Assembly: GCF_003597395.2 (NCBI RefSeq)
Contig: NC_133770.1
Coordinates: 94,445,279-94,509,278 of the forward strand
From: Chelonoidis abingdonii
Taxonomy: Eukaryota > Chordata > Testudines > Testudinidae
Length of the DNA: 64,000 nucleotides
Direction: 5' to 3'
Part shown: piece after piece, positions 46,625 to 58,025 of the stretch
How the letters are laid out: each line of letters opens with the position of its first letter
Position numbering within the stretch: position 1 is the stretch's first letter
Notes under the pieces: generated by a model
What the model saw: only the letters and a program-made list of their open reading frames with translations
Told to the model about the DNA's origin: nothing
Database searches by the model: none
Made by a program: the position numbers and the translations under genes

Positions 46625-46780
46625 TGAAATCCATGCAAAATCAAATGATCCCTTTGGAGGTTGGGAAGCAAAACCACTGGGCTACACCAGGGGTTCTTGT
46701 ACTACTTCACAACACCATGGCCTGTACTTCCCGCTGCATGGTTTCAAGGAACTGCTCAGGTACGTGATAAGTCACATGGT
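46625..46780 (-). pseudogene. Gypsy-type reverse transcriptase, N-terminal relic
   Basis: The minus-strand frame reads YHVPEQFLETMQREVQAM, matching the vP..l...m..Ev..ML start of gypsy RT domains. After a stop, weakened 'GVIe.S.S.W.SP...PKPDG..RFC.DF'-type sequence ends in KGII-stop-FCMDF beside the CR1 junction. Only this opening of the RT survives. Confidence 0.65.
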
Positions 46781-47479
46781 ATGACTTTACCTCAGGGCTG
46801 GTTTGGATTTGACATTCCATAAGATGTGTTCACCCTGGCTGGGTGAAGAACACAGTATCATAGTGGGTTAACACATTTCTGGCTTGCCAGCATAAGCGAG
46901 GAGTAAGACTTTCTGCTACTAGCATGTCTTCAGTGCCTGTTGGCTCTTGTATCTGGGGGCCCAGTCTCCAGGGAGAATCCTGTGATCTATGAACTAGCTT
47001 TTCTGAACTAACCAGCGTTTTAACATATTTACATGGAAATACTTGCGTTTCTTCTTTTTGTCCTGACAGTGATTTTTATAATCATCCTTTCCAACAGGCC
47101 AGGTTACACCAAACTTGAAGTGTTCTGGCCTGGTTCACTATATTCAAATACACCTAGGCCAAGGGTTAGGAATGAGCATCCCCATGGACACACATTATGT
47201 GCACTGAGTCATTTCCTCAGAGTCTATTAGTTGCACCACTGTTCAGCCCCAAAATGCTACTGAACCTACTAACTCCCAGCAATAGCTTTTGTCTGTTCTG
47301 CCAGAAAGACCCCACCATTCTACAAAGGCACACATCACAAAGTCACACCCTATCAGGGAACACAAGCGGCTGATATGCCCTGGCTTCCCACATCAGAAAC
47401 AATGATTGGTCTATCAGGGGAGGCTCCCATGTCACCTACTCAGCCTGCTTCAGCATGGGACTCTGTATTTCCCCTGTGA

Positions 47480-48300
47480 TGGGTTTTGATGTGGTGTTGC
47501 CTGGTGCCTTGTGGAAGGGTCCCCCTCATTCCAGTGCTTTCTGGGAGCCTGCTAGTCCTTTTCCAGTATCTCCAGTTGACTCCTCAGGAGGTTGGGGCTG
47601 AGTTTCAGAAGACCTGGGCTGTTCAGCCTGGCCATTCAGCCTGTCAGTGTGCTGGGGTTCTGTTGGATTGCCCCGGTTTGAATGGTGATTGACAATATAT
47701 CTAGATACTGTTCAAGTACCACCAACTACAGAGTCTCATCCAGAGTCTGTGGATGGCCCAGTCCTTTAGCCACTGTGCCACAACCTGGGATTGTGTCCCA
47801 GTGGGAGGGGTTCTGTCTGGAATTGGTGCCATCTCAGGTGATACTTCTAGTTGGTCGAGGAGGGTTGTTTTTACGTCATCATAGTCCTTTGCAACTTCAT
47901 CTTCTAAGGCCTGCTAGGCCAACTGTCCTTCCCCCATCAGAAAGGGGACCAGCCATGCAGCCCAGGTGGTCTTCTCCCATTGAGTGGTAGGGCCTACTCA
48001 TTCAAATGTAGCAAGATACACCTTGGTGTCATCAGGGATCCCAATTTGGAAAGGGCAATAGCTGGTGCTGATGGAGTCACTTCGGAGTGGGAGTGGCTAG
48101 TGATCCACTCTAGCATCACCTCCTGAAACTGCTACTGTCACCATTGTTGCTGTTGCTGCAGCAGCAATAGCTCAAGGGGCACAGCTTGGTGCCGCTGGGT
48201 AGCTTGCCAAACTTCTTGCTTCCCTTGCAGGAAAAGCTTTTGGGCCTCTTCTGAGCTAGTAGTCAGATGATCTCCTCTATGGAAAAAAGAGGATAATCGA
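47480..48300 (-). pseudogene. Gypsy-type gag relic with SCAN-like capsid
   Basis: The minus strand gives, in changing frames, a Gln-rich stretch (LLLLQQQQQW), then IPDDTKVYLATFE, resembling the s.eDDve.FL.tFEr start of the capsid in vertebrate gypsy elements. WEKTTWAAWLVPFLMGEGQ and DEVAKDYDDVKTTLLDQLEVSPE follow, a recognisable helix set related to SCAN domains. A stop after GQLA and at least one frameshift inactivate it. Cellular SCAN domains derive from such gag capsids, but the neighbouring LTR and RT identify this as a transposon. Confidence 0.62.
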
Positions 48301-48319
48301 TTCCACTTCTAGTACCAAG

Positions 48320-48776
48320 TGTCAGCCAACCAGGCAGCCTAGCCTAGTGGCTGGAGCAGGCAGCAGGCCTAGTGGCCATAGTCAGGATTCAAAGTGAAGG
48401 GCCAAACTGGAAGGCAGAGTCAAGAATCGGGAGATGGTGTCCCGTAGTCAGGAGCCAAAGCCAAGGGTGAAAACCAGAGGTCAGGAACTGGAGCGAGCAG
48501 GCTAGCAGGCAAGGAGGGATTCAAGGTAGGGGCAGGAGAGAGACAAGGCTGGGCGCCATGCAAGAGGAGCAGGAACAAGGTAATACAGGAGCGGGCACAG
48601 TAGTGGGCGTGAGCATTAAGAAGGCAGTGTACTGCTACTGCTGCTAGCTTAAGAGCCAGTCTGCTGGGCTCTGCAGCCAGTCAGGTGGCATGGCTAATCA
48701 AGCATCCTGCTCCAGGCCAGCTGTGCTGATGAGGCTGCCTGGAGACTAGCTCTGCTGCAAGCCTTGATTCCTGACA
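48320..48776 (-). repeat. LTR of the gypsy-like element
   Basis: 457 bp with TGTCAG and CTGACA ends (plus-strand tgtcagcc at 48320, cctgaca ending 48776). The interior has repeated 'gtcaggaa/gtcaggag/ccaaagc' words, typical of an LTR family I recall from turtles. No second copy in the window. Confidence 0.75.
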
Positions 48777-49395
48777 CCAAGTTGTAGGAGGAGGGGCTGT
48801 TCTGTGATGGTACTGCAGGTGCTCCTCAGCTTAGGTGGCAAGGTTTGTCCGCTTGCTTGGATCAGGGTACCCTGTGCCGTAAGTTTGGCATCAGTCTCTA
48901 AATAAGTAACAAAATAGCAACTCAGGATTCAGCTGTCTGTGCCTTTAAACAAAGGGGGGAGAATAGCTTCGAATGCAAGTGTTTAGCTGCAGCCCTTAGC
49001 ACAAGGGCCTGGCCTGGGTTAGTCCTGAGGCACTCCTCTTCTGCCCCAGTCTCAGCCACCTCTACCTCTGAGCCAAAGCAGGCAAGCCTTCTTAACTGGC
49101 CTGCTAGTTCCTGATCAGTCAGAATTACTACTAGCTCTTCCAGGCTTCTGGAGGACTGTCTTGTTGCTCCCCTGGTATGAGTGGCTTTTTCTTGGGAGGG
49201 GAGTGTTGGGGTGCTGATGCCTCCAGCAGGGGACAGAGAAGGCTTGATAGACTCTGTCACAGAGGGGAAAGGTTGCATTTCTTCTACTGTAACAATACTG
49301 TAACAAATCTGAAATAAAATGAAACCCTCAAAATAGAATTCAAATGCTCCTGCTCCAACAAAGCCTTTACATCTTAAACTAAAGAAAATCCACAT
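48777..49395 (-). other. Unrecognised 157-codon open frame
   Basis: Minus-strand frame 49395-48922. It is Ser/Thr/Glu-rich in the middle (SLEELVVILTDQELAGQL, AETGAEEE) with no domain I recognise, no clear promoter or splice context and a start chosen only as the first ATG. It lies upstream of the gypsy LTR on the same strand. It could be an older repeat-derived sequence; I do not assign a function. Confidence 0.25.
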
Positions 49396-49574
49396 GGATT
49401 AGATGTGTAGAAGTTCTCATTCCATCCAGCAGAGGACAGTGGTGCACATGCTCTCTAGTCTACCCAATTTATTACACTATTGATGGGCACTTATTTTCAG
49501 GGAAACTATTGCCCTTGGGGATTGAAAAGGTAACCTTCAGTCAGAGGTGAAAGGAAGTTAGGCCACTTACCAGT
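49396..49574. other. Unassigned non-coding DNA
   Basis: Nothing recognised. Confidence 0.5.
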
Positions 49575-50032
49575 ACGGGCCAGGGGGAACATTTTCAAAA
49601 TCACCTAAATGACTGCTTAAGTCCCATTTTCAAAAGAGAATTTGGCACCCAGGGCCCAGACCCTCAAAGGCATTTAGAGATCAATGGGAACTGGATGCCT
49701 CAATACTTTTGAGCATCTGGACGGTAGGAACCTAACTCTAATTGGAAGTCAGTGGGACTTAGGCTTTTAAAACACTTAGGCCTCTCTAAATATTTTACCC
49801 ATAAGCCAATATTTTCAAACCTAAAGTTGAGTTACTAATTCTACACTTAGGTTCCTAAATAAAAACGAGTGATTTTCAGTGGTGCTGAAGATTCACTGAG
49901 TGCTTGCAGCTCCCACTGAAGTCAGTGGGAATTGCAGGACTCAGCACTTTTGATAATCAGACTAGTTTTATTTAGGAATCATATACAGATTTAGGCACTT
50001 TAAGCACCCAGGTTTCAAAATGTAGGTCAGAG
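49575..50032. repeat. Cluster of palindromic 'attttcaaaa...cctaa' repeats
   Basis: At least two units. 49585-49820 has 'acattttcaaaatcacctaa', 'gtgggacttaggcttttaaa' and 'acacttaggcctctc' facing each other. 49825-50030 has 'tcctaaataaaaacgagtga', 'ctgaagtcagtgggaattgc' and 'aggcactttaagcacccagg'. Inverted halves centre on 'cagtggga'. Confidence 0.6.
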
Positions 50033-51159
50033 GCTATTTGCCTAGATGCTGTGTTTGCTGAAATACATTAGTGGAAAGTGGATGAAAAAGGGTCATTTCA
50101 AAGAAAGTTGTCTTATTATGTTACCCTCCTCTGCCCACCAAGTCAGAATGAGGGTTTCAAGTTATAACAAAGCCGCACCTGTTTTGATTGCACTGATTTT
50201 CCACAGCCAGAAACTGCCTTCCCCATTCACTATATGAAGTCTGAAGTGTGTTGGAAATTATACTGCTTGTTTAAAAACTACTGCCTGGCAGTCACTAGAC
50301 TGTTGGGAAGTGTCATCATTTGTGACACCAGCAAAAAGAAGACTTGACATCCCAGAGTGCAAAAAAATTTTAAACTGATCTAATGATAAAGAGTTTTTTC
50401 ACATATTTTTAACGATAAAAGATTTTACTGGGGTTGCAGAACAATGCAACTAATTACAGTATTAAAATTTTATATCCACTAGGGCCCTTGTGTTTCTGCA
50501 AATATTTCAATGTACTAATGTGGTATGACTGCATTTGCATCTAAGGAAACATATGAGCCATCTACAATTCAAAATATTTTTCTTGCATGGTAATATGACT
50601 AGGAGTCCTTGTGGCATCTTAGAGACTAACAAATTTACCACTCTGAAACTTAGTAATATGACTGAAAATCATAATAGCAAATTTGATTCTTTCTTTAATC
50701 CTTCTGAGAAATTGAATCAGCTCTGACATCTTTTCTTTTTTCCTAAATTGTGAAAACTTTGAAGCAATTTTTAATAAGATTGTAATTGACAAACCCATTG
50801 GAACATTAGCGAACATTTAAATACTAATTAGCTAAGCCACTGCTAATCTCCCCTCAGCAGAGCTCGCAGACACAAATGTCAATTAAACCTGAGTTTGTCC
50901 CCAAGGAAGGAAAGGTCAGAGGGTAGTGTTCAGTCAGCTGTGAGATTATGTTAACACAGATTTAGAAGTAATAATCTCAACAGAAAAAGCTAAACTTTCT
51001 TTTACTTATTTAAAATAATTACGTTAAAGATAGGTGTGTAGGGATGGGGGAAGCTCTAGTCTAAAGTGAGTCAACAGTGTTGTTGGCACTTTAGCAGCAG
51101 CCAAAGTCCTATCGATTCACTGTCTAAAGAGTTGAACACCACTTCTTTTCTTATTTATG
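50033..51159. other. Unassigned non-coding DNA, with a repeat fragment
   Basis: 50600-50650 is a fragment of the repeat at 27045-27175 ('ggagtccttgtggcatctta', 'gagactaacaaattta'). 50800-50960 has no repeat phrase and could be conserved. No gene recognised. Confidence 0.45.
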
Positions 51160-51235
51160 GCCAAATCCTGGTCCCACTGAAGTGAAGAAAAAAGCTCCCA
51201 TTCATTTAATCTGTGCCAGGATTTGGCCCTTGATG
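51160..51235. repeat. Short palindromic 'ggccaaatcctgg...ccaggatttggccc' repeat
   Basis: 'tggccaaatcctggtcccac' at the left and 'gtgccaggatttggccct' at the right are direct inverted halves, about 75 bp in all. Confidence 0.75.
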
Positions 51236-51419
51236 AATTTCTTAAATCCTTTAAAAATATTCCAAAATTGAGACAGTTCTTTTTTCTTAAAGAAACCCCT
51301 TCATTTCTTCTCCGTCCTCCCCAACCTTTTAAAGTTGATTTGTTCTAATGAGTCCAGGAACAGCACAATAATTGAAATGGATTCCCTCACTAGATTTCTT
51401 TTGCTTCCTGACACACTGG

Positions 51420-51560
51420 GAACTTTATGCTCAGATTCATCAAGCACTTAAGCACGCATGTAACTTTAGGCGTGTGAGCAGTCCCATTGAAGTGAATGGG
51501 ATTACTCATGAGTTTAGAGTTATACATGTACCAGTGCTTTTCTGAATCAAGACCATAGAA
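51420..51560. repeat. Short palindromic 'agcacttaagcacgc' repeat
   Basis: 'tcaagcacttaagcacgcat' and 'cccattgaagtgaatgggat' (itself a 20-bp near-palindrome) with 'gattactcatgag'. Same family as 18700-18845. Confidence 0.6.
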
Positions 51561-51604
51561 TTGTAAAGAGGCAATGTAGTGTTTGAATCTGCAATCACTT
51601 CTCA

Positions 51605-51900
51605 CTTAATGATCGTTTTAACCTATAAGGCCCTAAATGGCCTGGGACCTACCTATCTAGGAGACAGCCTCTCTCCTCATGACATACTGCCACAGCTGTA
51701 GGTCAGCCTAAGATCCTGAGCTGAAGCCACATAAAAAAGAAAGGTTCAGATGGCATGGCAACCTCCATGAGGGACCTGGACCTTTGGAGCACACTTCCGC
51801 CCCAGCTCTGTAACAGTCCAAGTTTGTCAGCTTTCAGAGCCTGCTACCAGGACCACTTTTCCCCCTGACCTATGAGGAGATGGGTGTGGGCAGCACCAGG
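51605..51900 (+). pseudogene. L2-like LINE ORF2, C-terminal relic
   Basis: The plus frame reads YKALNGLGPTYLGDSLSP, matching the yKALNGLaP.YLsdlL.PY block near the C-terminus of L2-type ORF2 proteins. A frame change follows, then RDLDLWSTLPPQLC, matching the usual AF....P.LWNsLP close. Short and frameshifted. The CR1/L2 group is certain enough; the exact clade is not. Confidence 0.6.
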
Positions 51901-54079
51901 GATGCGGTATGGATTGTGCATGGGAGTTGATTAATGTCTATTGTATTTACATTGTCATGGGGTTATTTGATTTGAACTGGGGAACTGACGGGCTCATTTA
52001 GTTATTTGGTATTTTTGGAAAGATTGTCAAGGGGCCTGGGAAGACAGAAATCTTTCTGTTGGGTACAGTCCAGTGTTATAAGGAGTCTTATTCCTCCTTG
52101 GTGTGTCAGCCTCATAAGGAGGTGGATTTGGATGCAGATTGAGAGATTCTCATCCCTACTCTTGCCCCTTTACATCAGGTAAAAGGTCAGAACCAGCATA
52201 AGGGGGCCCTGAAAGCTCCGTAGCCAATTGAAGGAGGATTCCTCTGGCACAAACTCTGTGGAAAACAGCCATAAGTGTGCCTTCTGAGGACCCCCTTGGA
52301 AGCCCTGGCATAATGGGTGTGCCAGAGTGGAAGGGTTGTCAGAGGTAGGATCAGACTGGGCACCACTGTTGACATTCCAAGCAGTGCTGCCCCGCATAGG
52401 GTAGCCTGGGGAAGCTGCCATGATTTATACATACCCCCAGAATCATGTCAGTTATTCCAGAGGCCTGTCTAGGCCCCAGAGCAGCCCAGGAGGGTGCAAA
52501 GGTGGTTTAAAACCACTTTTGCCTCTCTCCCACTGGGCTGTGAGTTCTCCACCGTGCCTATAAGGGGCGCAGGACAGTCTCATCCACTGAGCCAAGCTAA
52601 AAGCCTTGACATCACTCTGACCGGGCCCTTCTATCCAAACATGCCTTTGGATTAACGTCACTCCCTCTTTGCAGGGCCACCAGCAGTGCTTATGCATTGC
52701 TTACTCATGTCATCTGCCCTTAAGGGCTCTCACCATTGCCTTTAGATCAGCAGACGATTGTGCCTTGGCAATGGGCAACTTGTTCTCTCTTGACATTCAT
52801 GTCATTTTATGCAGATGCTTTTAAACACCTTAAAGCTTTCTTTCAAATAGCATGACCGTGGTGGCTCCTTGTTTATAACCTTTCCGTTTCCCCCACTCTC
52901 TTCCCTTGTCCTAGTTTTATATGAAGATGCTTTTTTGGTGATATCTAGACTGTACTTTAAGAATTGCTGTTTAGAATCTTCTGCATCTTGTTAGGACTCC
53001 TTTAGAAATAAAGGGTATGATTTTAAAAGGTGTCATATGCCCCCTCTGTGGTGCTGAACTCTCTCAGCTCACATTGGCTTCAATGGGAATTGAGGGTATT
53101 CATGATTTCACAAGAACAGGCCCAAAATTGTTATTAACATTAGTGAGAGATCATTGAAAATTATTACTGAAGTCAAGGTTTGAGCGTAAAGTGATTGCAG
53201 GATAGGCCCTTATTGGTTTAGGCAATTCAACAAAACGTATAAGCACATAGTTAAGTTTAAGCCCATACTTATGCACTTTACTGACTGGAGATGAACTTAA
53301 GTATGATCTTAAAATTAAGCATATGCTTTCCCCTCTAGTTATATTTACTGTTCTTTCTTCTCATTCAACTTTCTAAGGATAGGCTACTACAGACTGTTTC
53401 CTGAGACATACAGTCTCAGAAATGTAGTATAACAGCAAAATCAATCATTTCAAACAAGCAAAAAAAAAAAAAAAGTGCATGACTGATGGGTCATGACCCC
53501 GAGAGCAGTTTTGAGAAGTACAGAATACTAAGCTTCTAGGTATTTGAGCTCACTTATTATGAGAATATACAGCTCTTCAGCATTCAACACACTGGAACAC
53601 TTTTTCCTCATGATATTTGTGACAGTCTGAAGCAGAGTACAGTTTGAGGTAGGGCTGATGCTGGAAGCTAGTGTGCACCATGTCAGAATCCTCTTTAAGA
53701 GTCGATGGCATTGATGTGACCTAGCCTACTGAGACCTAATATGCAACACATGGGCTCTCTCTACACTCTTGGAATAACCACCCAATTGGGCCTTTTGTAA
53801 AACTGCACAAAACTGCTTTTTTTCAAATGAAAAAAGCATACGTTTTAAATGAATGTAAGAAATGTGCTGGTGAGTCATTATGGTTAGCAAGCTAAAGTCA
53901 AGGAAATTCAGTCAGGAGAGTTGAGGAAATCATAACTGAGGTTATAATATCATTTGGGAACATATTTTCATACAAGTTAAATGTATAAATATCGTTATCC
54001 TTATTAAGTGCCATATGGGTATGGTGCTTTTGCAAATAAGATAAAGATAGACACCCTAGTTGATAAGTTTGCAGTCTAA
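51901..54079. other. Unassigned non-coding DNA, with possible old repeats
   Basis: 52090-52440 has repeat-like phrasing ('cctctggcacaaactctgtg', 'gggtgtgccagagtggaagg') but I cannot name a family. A 16-base A run lies near 53460. 53150-53320 holds a weak 'taagcacatagttaag' repeat. No gene recognised. Confidence 0.4.
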
Positions 54080-54200
54080 AGCAGTGCTGGGCAAGCTGAT
54101 TGCGGGCCACGAGACATTTTGCTGACATTAACCATTCACAGGCACGGCTCCCCGCAGCTTCCAGTGGCCGCAGTTCGCTGTTCCTGGCCAATGGGGCCTT
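54080..54200. repeat. Fragment of a GC-rich hAT-type repeat
   Basis: 'gctgggcaagctgattgcgg' resembles 'ggtgggcaaact-cgg', the start of the repeat at 21404. 'cccgcagcttccagtggccg' and 'cagttcgctgttcctggcca' are core phrases I recall from the same family group. Confidence 0.5.
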
Positions 54201-56225
54201 AGAGAACACTAAAAATGTCAGAAGTTAAAATCCACTGTTGAGCAAAACCAAAACAGGCATGTGTATCCCTGCAATACTCATGCCTACATTAACAAGTCAG
54301 TTGTGGCTCCAGCACTCAGTTATCAGCTCTTCTCCCACATGAATTCCATATCCCATTAGGGAACCTTTATATATGCTATTATGCTATCTATCCAGCTACA
54401 GTATCTTGTTGGGTTCCAGACCTTTTCCTTATTACTATCACACTCCACTTCCAGTCTCTGGTTCTGCCTCACATTTCTCCAAAACTGATATAATTTGCAA
54501 TTCAAAAAGTATGTTACATAAGGAGGGGGGAAAGCCCATATTACTGTGTTTGATAAAGGCTCCATCTGCTCCAAAATTAAAAGGATGCAGATTTATTTTA
54601 TACTGCATGAGAAAGAACACAGCTCAAAGGTTAACAACTGCAAAAAAATCCCGATTTCTACTGTAATGACTAGAGAAATTTTGCTATCTAATATGTTCAG
54701 GCAACAGAACTATCAAAGGGAAAGGTCAAAGGTACCATCACCTCCCAAATTATAGTCTCATATAAAATCTGCTAAATAATGGTCCAGATCCTCAGTCGAT
54801 GCAAATCAATGAAGAGATGCCAATTTACGTAATCTGGTGCAAGAGCACATGTATGTTCAAGACTCACTTATTTGGCTTAGCTTTCACATAAGTAACACAA
54901 TAAAATAATTAAAAAAACAACTTATATGGGTACAGAAAAGGGGAAAAATTTGAGCTAGACTAAGACACCTGTTATACTTTTAAGTTGCAAAGTGCCTAAA
55001 GACCATGGTGATGTGCTCAGTATAGAAATTTAGATAGATTAGATATCTAATCTCTCTAGCATGCCTTTCATTCCCAAAATGGTTTACACACTTTCCTATC
55101 TCAGGCTTCTTTCCCAGCTGCCCCTACCATTATACACTCACCCTTATGATGCAGTCAGAAACTGCTAATGGAAGTCCCAGGTTACACAGCAGAAGTGCAT
55201 ATCTGCTGGCTTTTTACAAATATAAACCAAAGGGACTGCTTTCACTTTGAAAATGTAATTAAACTATCTCAGTCACTTAGAATTTGCAACACTGACTGCA
55301 GAAATGCCCAGATACCTTTGTAAATTTGGGCCAAGGAACCTAGCAAAACCCATGGACATATTCAACCCCACTGAGGATAATCCAAATTTCAGGAGTCCAG
55401 CAAAGTCTAGAGAACACAATCTTATTTTGAATATCTGCCTGTGAGTGATATCTTGTGCTGGTGAGTCAAGTGAGCAGAACTTGCTGTGTGGGAAGAACTT
55501 GGAACCTTCCTCCCACCCCCATTTGACCCCTGCTATTCCCCTAATAGTTCATGGAGCAGCATCTGTTTGCTAGCACTGTGCACACGGTAACGATTAACTC
55601 AGCTGTTTGAAAACAAGAGCAACTGGTGTCTTCTTGCTCAACCAAGAAAATATATATTCGCTGCAGCTCATTAAGCAGCATTACCAGCATTCATGTTCTG
55701 ATGACCCAATGTTCCCCCAGGTACATTAATGCCACGGTCAACCACTTCATCTTCTCTACAAGGGGAGGTGAAGAAAAAGAGTGACATGTCAGATGGGATC
55801 TTGTTATTATTCTGCCACCAAACTGAAGATTGGGGTGATACCCATGCCTTGACAGCGCTCACTTCCCTCTCTGGATATGGCTGACTCATTTTCCAGACAT
55901 GGTTTATCTCAGGGACTCAGAAAAACACTTCAGAAGAGCAAAATCTGTGGCCTTTGGAATGCATCAGATTCCACCAACTGTCAGTTATTTAAAGAAGAAG
56001 TATTCTAAAGGAGGATGTCTCCCCCACCCAATCCCCACTCACAAAGTCTTCACACACATGCTTTAAATGACACAAGCTGAACAATGTGCCAACTATCATT
56101 TTTATTACAGAAATGCCAAGAACCCTCAAATGAGATCAAGGCCCCATTGTGCCAGTCATCGTGCAAATGGGTATCAAGAAACAGTCCATGCCCTGTAGAT
56201 CTTATAATCTAATTAGACAAAAAAG
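54201..56225. other. Unassigned non-coding DNA
   Basis: 54781-54845 carries a weak 'gtccagatcctcagtcgatg' repeat phrase. Nothing else recognised. Confidence 0.5.
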
Positions 56226-56480
56226 GCCTGGTCTACACTTAAAAGTTTTGCCGGCAGTACTATGTCAGTTAAGTATGGGGGTCGGGGGATGGGAAAATCA
56301 GACCTCTGGCATAGCTATGCTGGCAAAAACTCTAAACCAGATGCTGTTATACTGGCAAAAAAGTCCTTTTGCCAGTGTAACTTATTTTATTCTGGGAGTT
56401 GGTATAAGCTATACCAGCAAAAGAATTCTTCTGCCAGTGTAAACTGTATGTCCACTGGAGGGTTTACTGGTATATCTAGT
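56226..56480. mobile_element. Harbinger-like MITE, right end lost
   Basis: 'ggcctggtctacacttaaaa' at the left, then repeated 'tatactggcaaaa', 'ttttgccagtgtaa' and 'ataagctataccagcaaaag' blocks facing both ways. The expected closing 'gtgtagacc' is missing, so the copy is truncated. Confidence 0.65.
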
Positions 56481-56499
56481 CTAGCTATGTGGTCCGCCT

Positions 56500-56870
56500 C
56501 CCAGCTTATTTAAACTCCCCCAGGCTTCTCAAAAGCCTCTTGGCTCCTGCTAGCTGTCCCACCTTCCTTCTCCTTTGCGATAGCGTAGGAGAAGTGTGTG
56601 CGGGTCTGGACAATTGCCAGTTTTGGATCAAGAAGGAATTTTTCCCAGTGGACCAAATTAGCAGAAGTCTGCTGGTTTTTTTGGCCTTCCTCACAGCATC
56701 ATGGAAGCACAGTTGGGTTGTAAGCAATAGGACTTGAATGTTTAATGTTAGGAATGGTAAGACTTTAGCTCATTACAGCTTGTGGCCATTGTCCAGTGGG
56801 GATAAAGATAAAAGGGCCAGCTCCCACTGGTAAATAAGAACTGGGATTTCACTGATGGAACTTGTGCCTA

Positions 56871-56905
<35 letters not shown>

Positions 56906-57170
56906 AAATTTTCATGGACTAAAGTCCCCCCTTGGTAAGCTCTGTCCCCTTCTCCCCCTTCATGCAAAGGAAAGCAGAGAGGATTCAGAACCAAACTAAA
57001 TCCTAGGGGTAGGCCTTGGCAGGTCTACCCAAAGTTATTGTTTGTATGGTGGGAGCACTATAACTCCACATGGGAACCGTTAAATACTTGGTATGTGAGA
57101 GCAGTGTTTAAATTAATAAAGTTGTGGCCTGCTGTTTAGATCCATCTCTGTGTCTGTCATTCATTCACCT
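56500..57170 (+). repeat. Retroposed 3'-end or LTR-like sequence with AATAAA
   Basis: 'tttggatcaagaaggaattt' and 'tttggccttcctcacagcat' resemble a widespread turtle repeat I recall. The segment then runs on to 'aaattaataaagttgtggcc', a polyadenylation-type signal at about 57114, without a clear poly-A tail or far end. It could be an old LTR or a retroposed transcript end. Confidence 0.35.
56874..56901. repeat. (GA)14 microsatellite
   Basis: Uninterrupted GA dinucleotides, 28 bases, inside the AATAAA-bearing segment. Confidence 0.97.
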
Positions 57171-57869
57171 GCGTGACTTGATAAATGTTTGTTTGTTGAA
57201 TGGGAAAAACAAATGAATAGATTCCCCAGTCGGTTACCCCTCCTCTCAGCTCCCCACCCTGCAGTGCCCATTTAAAAAAGGTGTTGATGTGAAAATTAGG
57301 ATATACCAGTTACCACAATCAGCTGCTTTCACTCCTCTGTCAGCATAGGACTCTCAGCTGCTTTTCATTTATTTTATTTTTTATTTCCAGTATTAACCTT
57401 AAAAGCAACTGTCTCCTTCCAAACTCATCATTCGACCCAACAAAAGTCACCAAGACACCACTGTGATTAAACAAAGCCAGGTGATATTATATCACCTCTT
57501 CCTGCCCCCTCCCATAGACAGGAGATATTAATAGATGGCAATCGGACATTACCGGGCATACTGAAGCCTTCAGCTTAACAGAACTGTCCTTCAGTTTTTG
57601 TTTTTTTATCTCTAAAGCTCTGCTCTTCCACAAGGAGTGGGGAAAATAATCAACCGCTAATCAGTAAACATGCTCACATAACACTGAAAATGGAAAATGT
57701 GCAGCAAAGTCCAAGTCCCTGGGTTTATATAACTAAGCTGCTTGTTAGTGGGATAATGAACAGAGAACAATGGAAAGCTGAGGAGTGGGGAGTAGGAAAG
57801 TGCTGAGAATCTGCATTTTGCTTTTCTTCTTCAGATTGAGACAAGATGCTCACATGCCCCTATGAGACC
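57171..57869. other. Unassigned non-coding DNA, possible conserved element
   Basis: 57290-57720 shows no repeat phrase and no coding frame ('gattaaacaaagccaggtga', 'gatggcaatcggacattacc'). Possibly conserved non-coding sequence; needs alignment. Confidence 0.35.
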
Positions 57870-58025
57870 CTACTATTAATTATTTCTTTATATGGCAGTG
57901 GTGCCTAGGAGTCCCAGTCATGGACCAGGACCCATTGTGCTTAGAACTGTATGGACAGAATACAAAAGATGGTCTCTGTTCCAAATGGTTTACAGTCTAA
58001 GTAGTCTAATAATATAAACAGGGCC
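57870..58025 (-). repeat. SINE tail, reverse orientation
   Basis: 'attatttctttatatggcag', 'tggtgcctaggagtcccagt', 'catggaccaggacccattgt' and 'atggtctctgttccaaatgg' are the reverse of the SINE tail with its AAT-repeat end. Confidence 0.75.

Larger units (their letters stand above)
46625..48776 (-). mobile_element. Ty3/gypsy-like retrotransposon: LTR, gag and start of pol
   Basis: On the minus strand, in order: LTR (48776 to 48320); a possible primer-binding stretch 'ttggtactagaagtgg' just inside it; a broken gag region; a possible zinc knuckle; and the start of reverse transcriptase (46765 to 46625), where the CR1 3' end takes over. The rest of pol and the second LTR are absent. The simplest reading is that CR1 inserted into the RT gene, with later loss of the remainder; no gypsy sequence was recognised to the left of the CR1. 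Confidence 0.7.
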
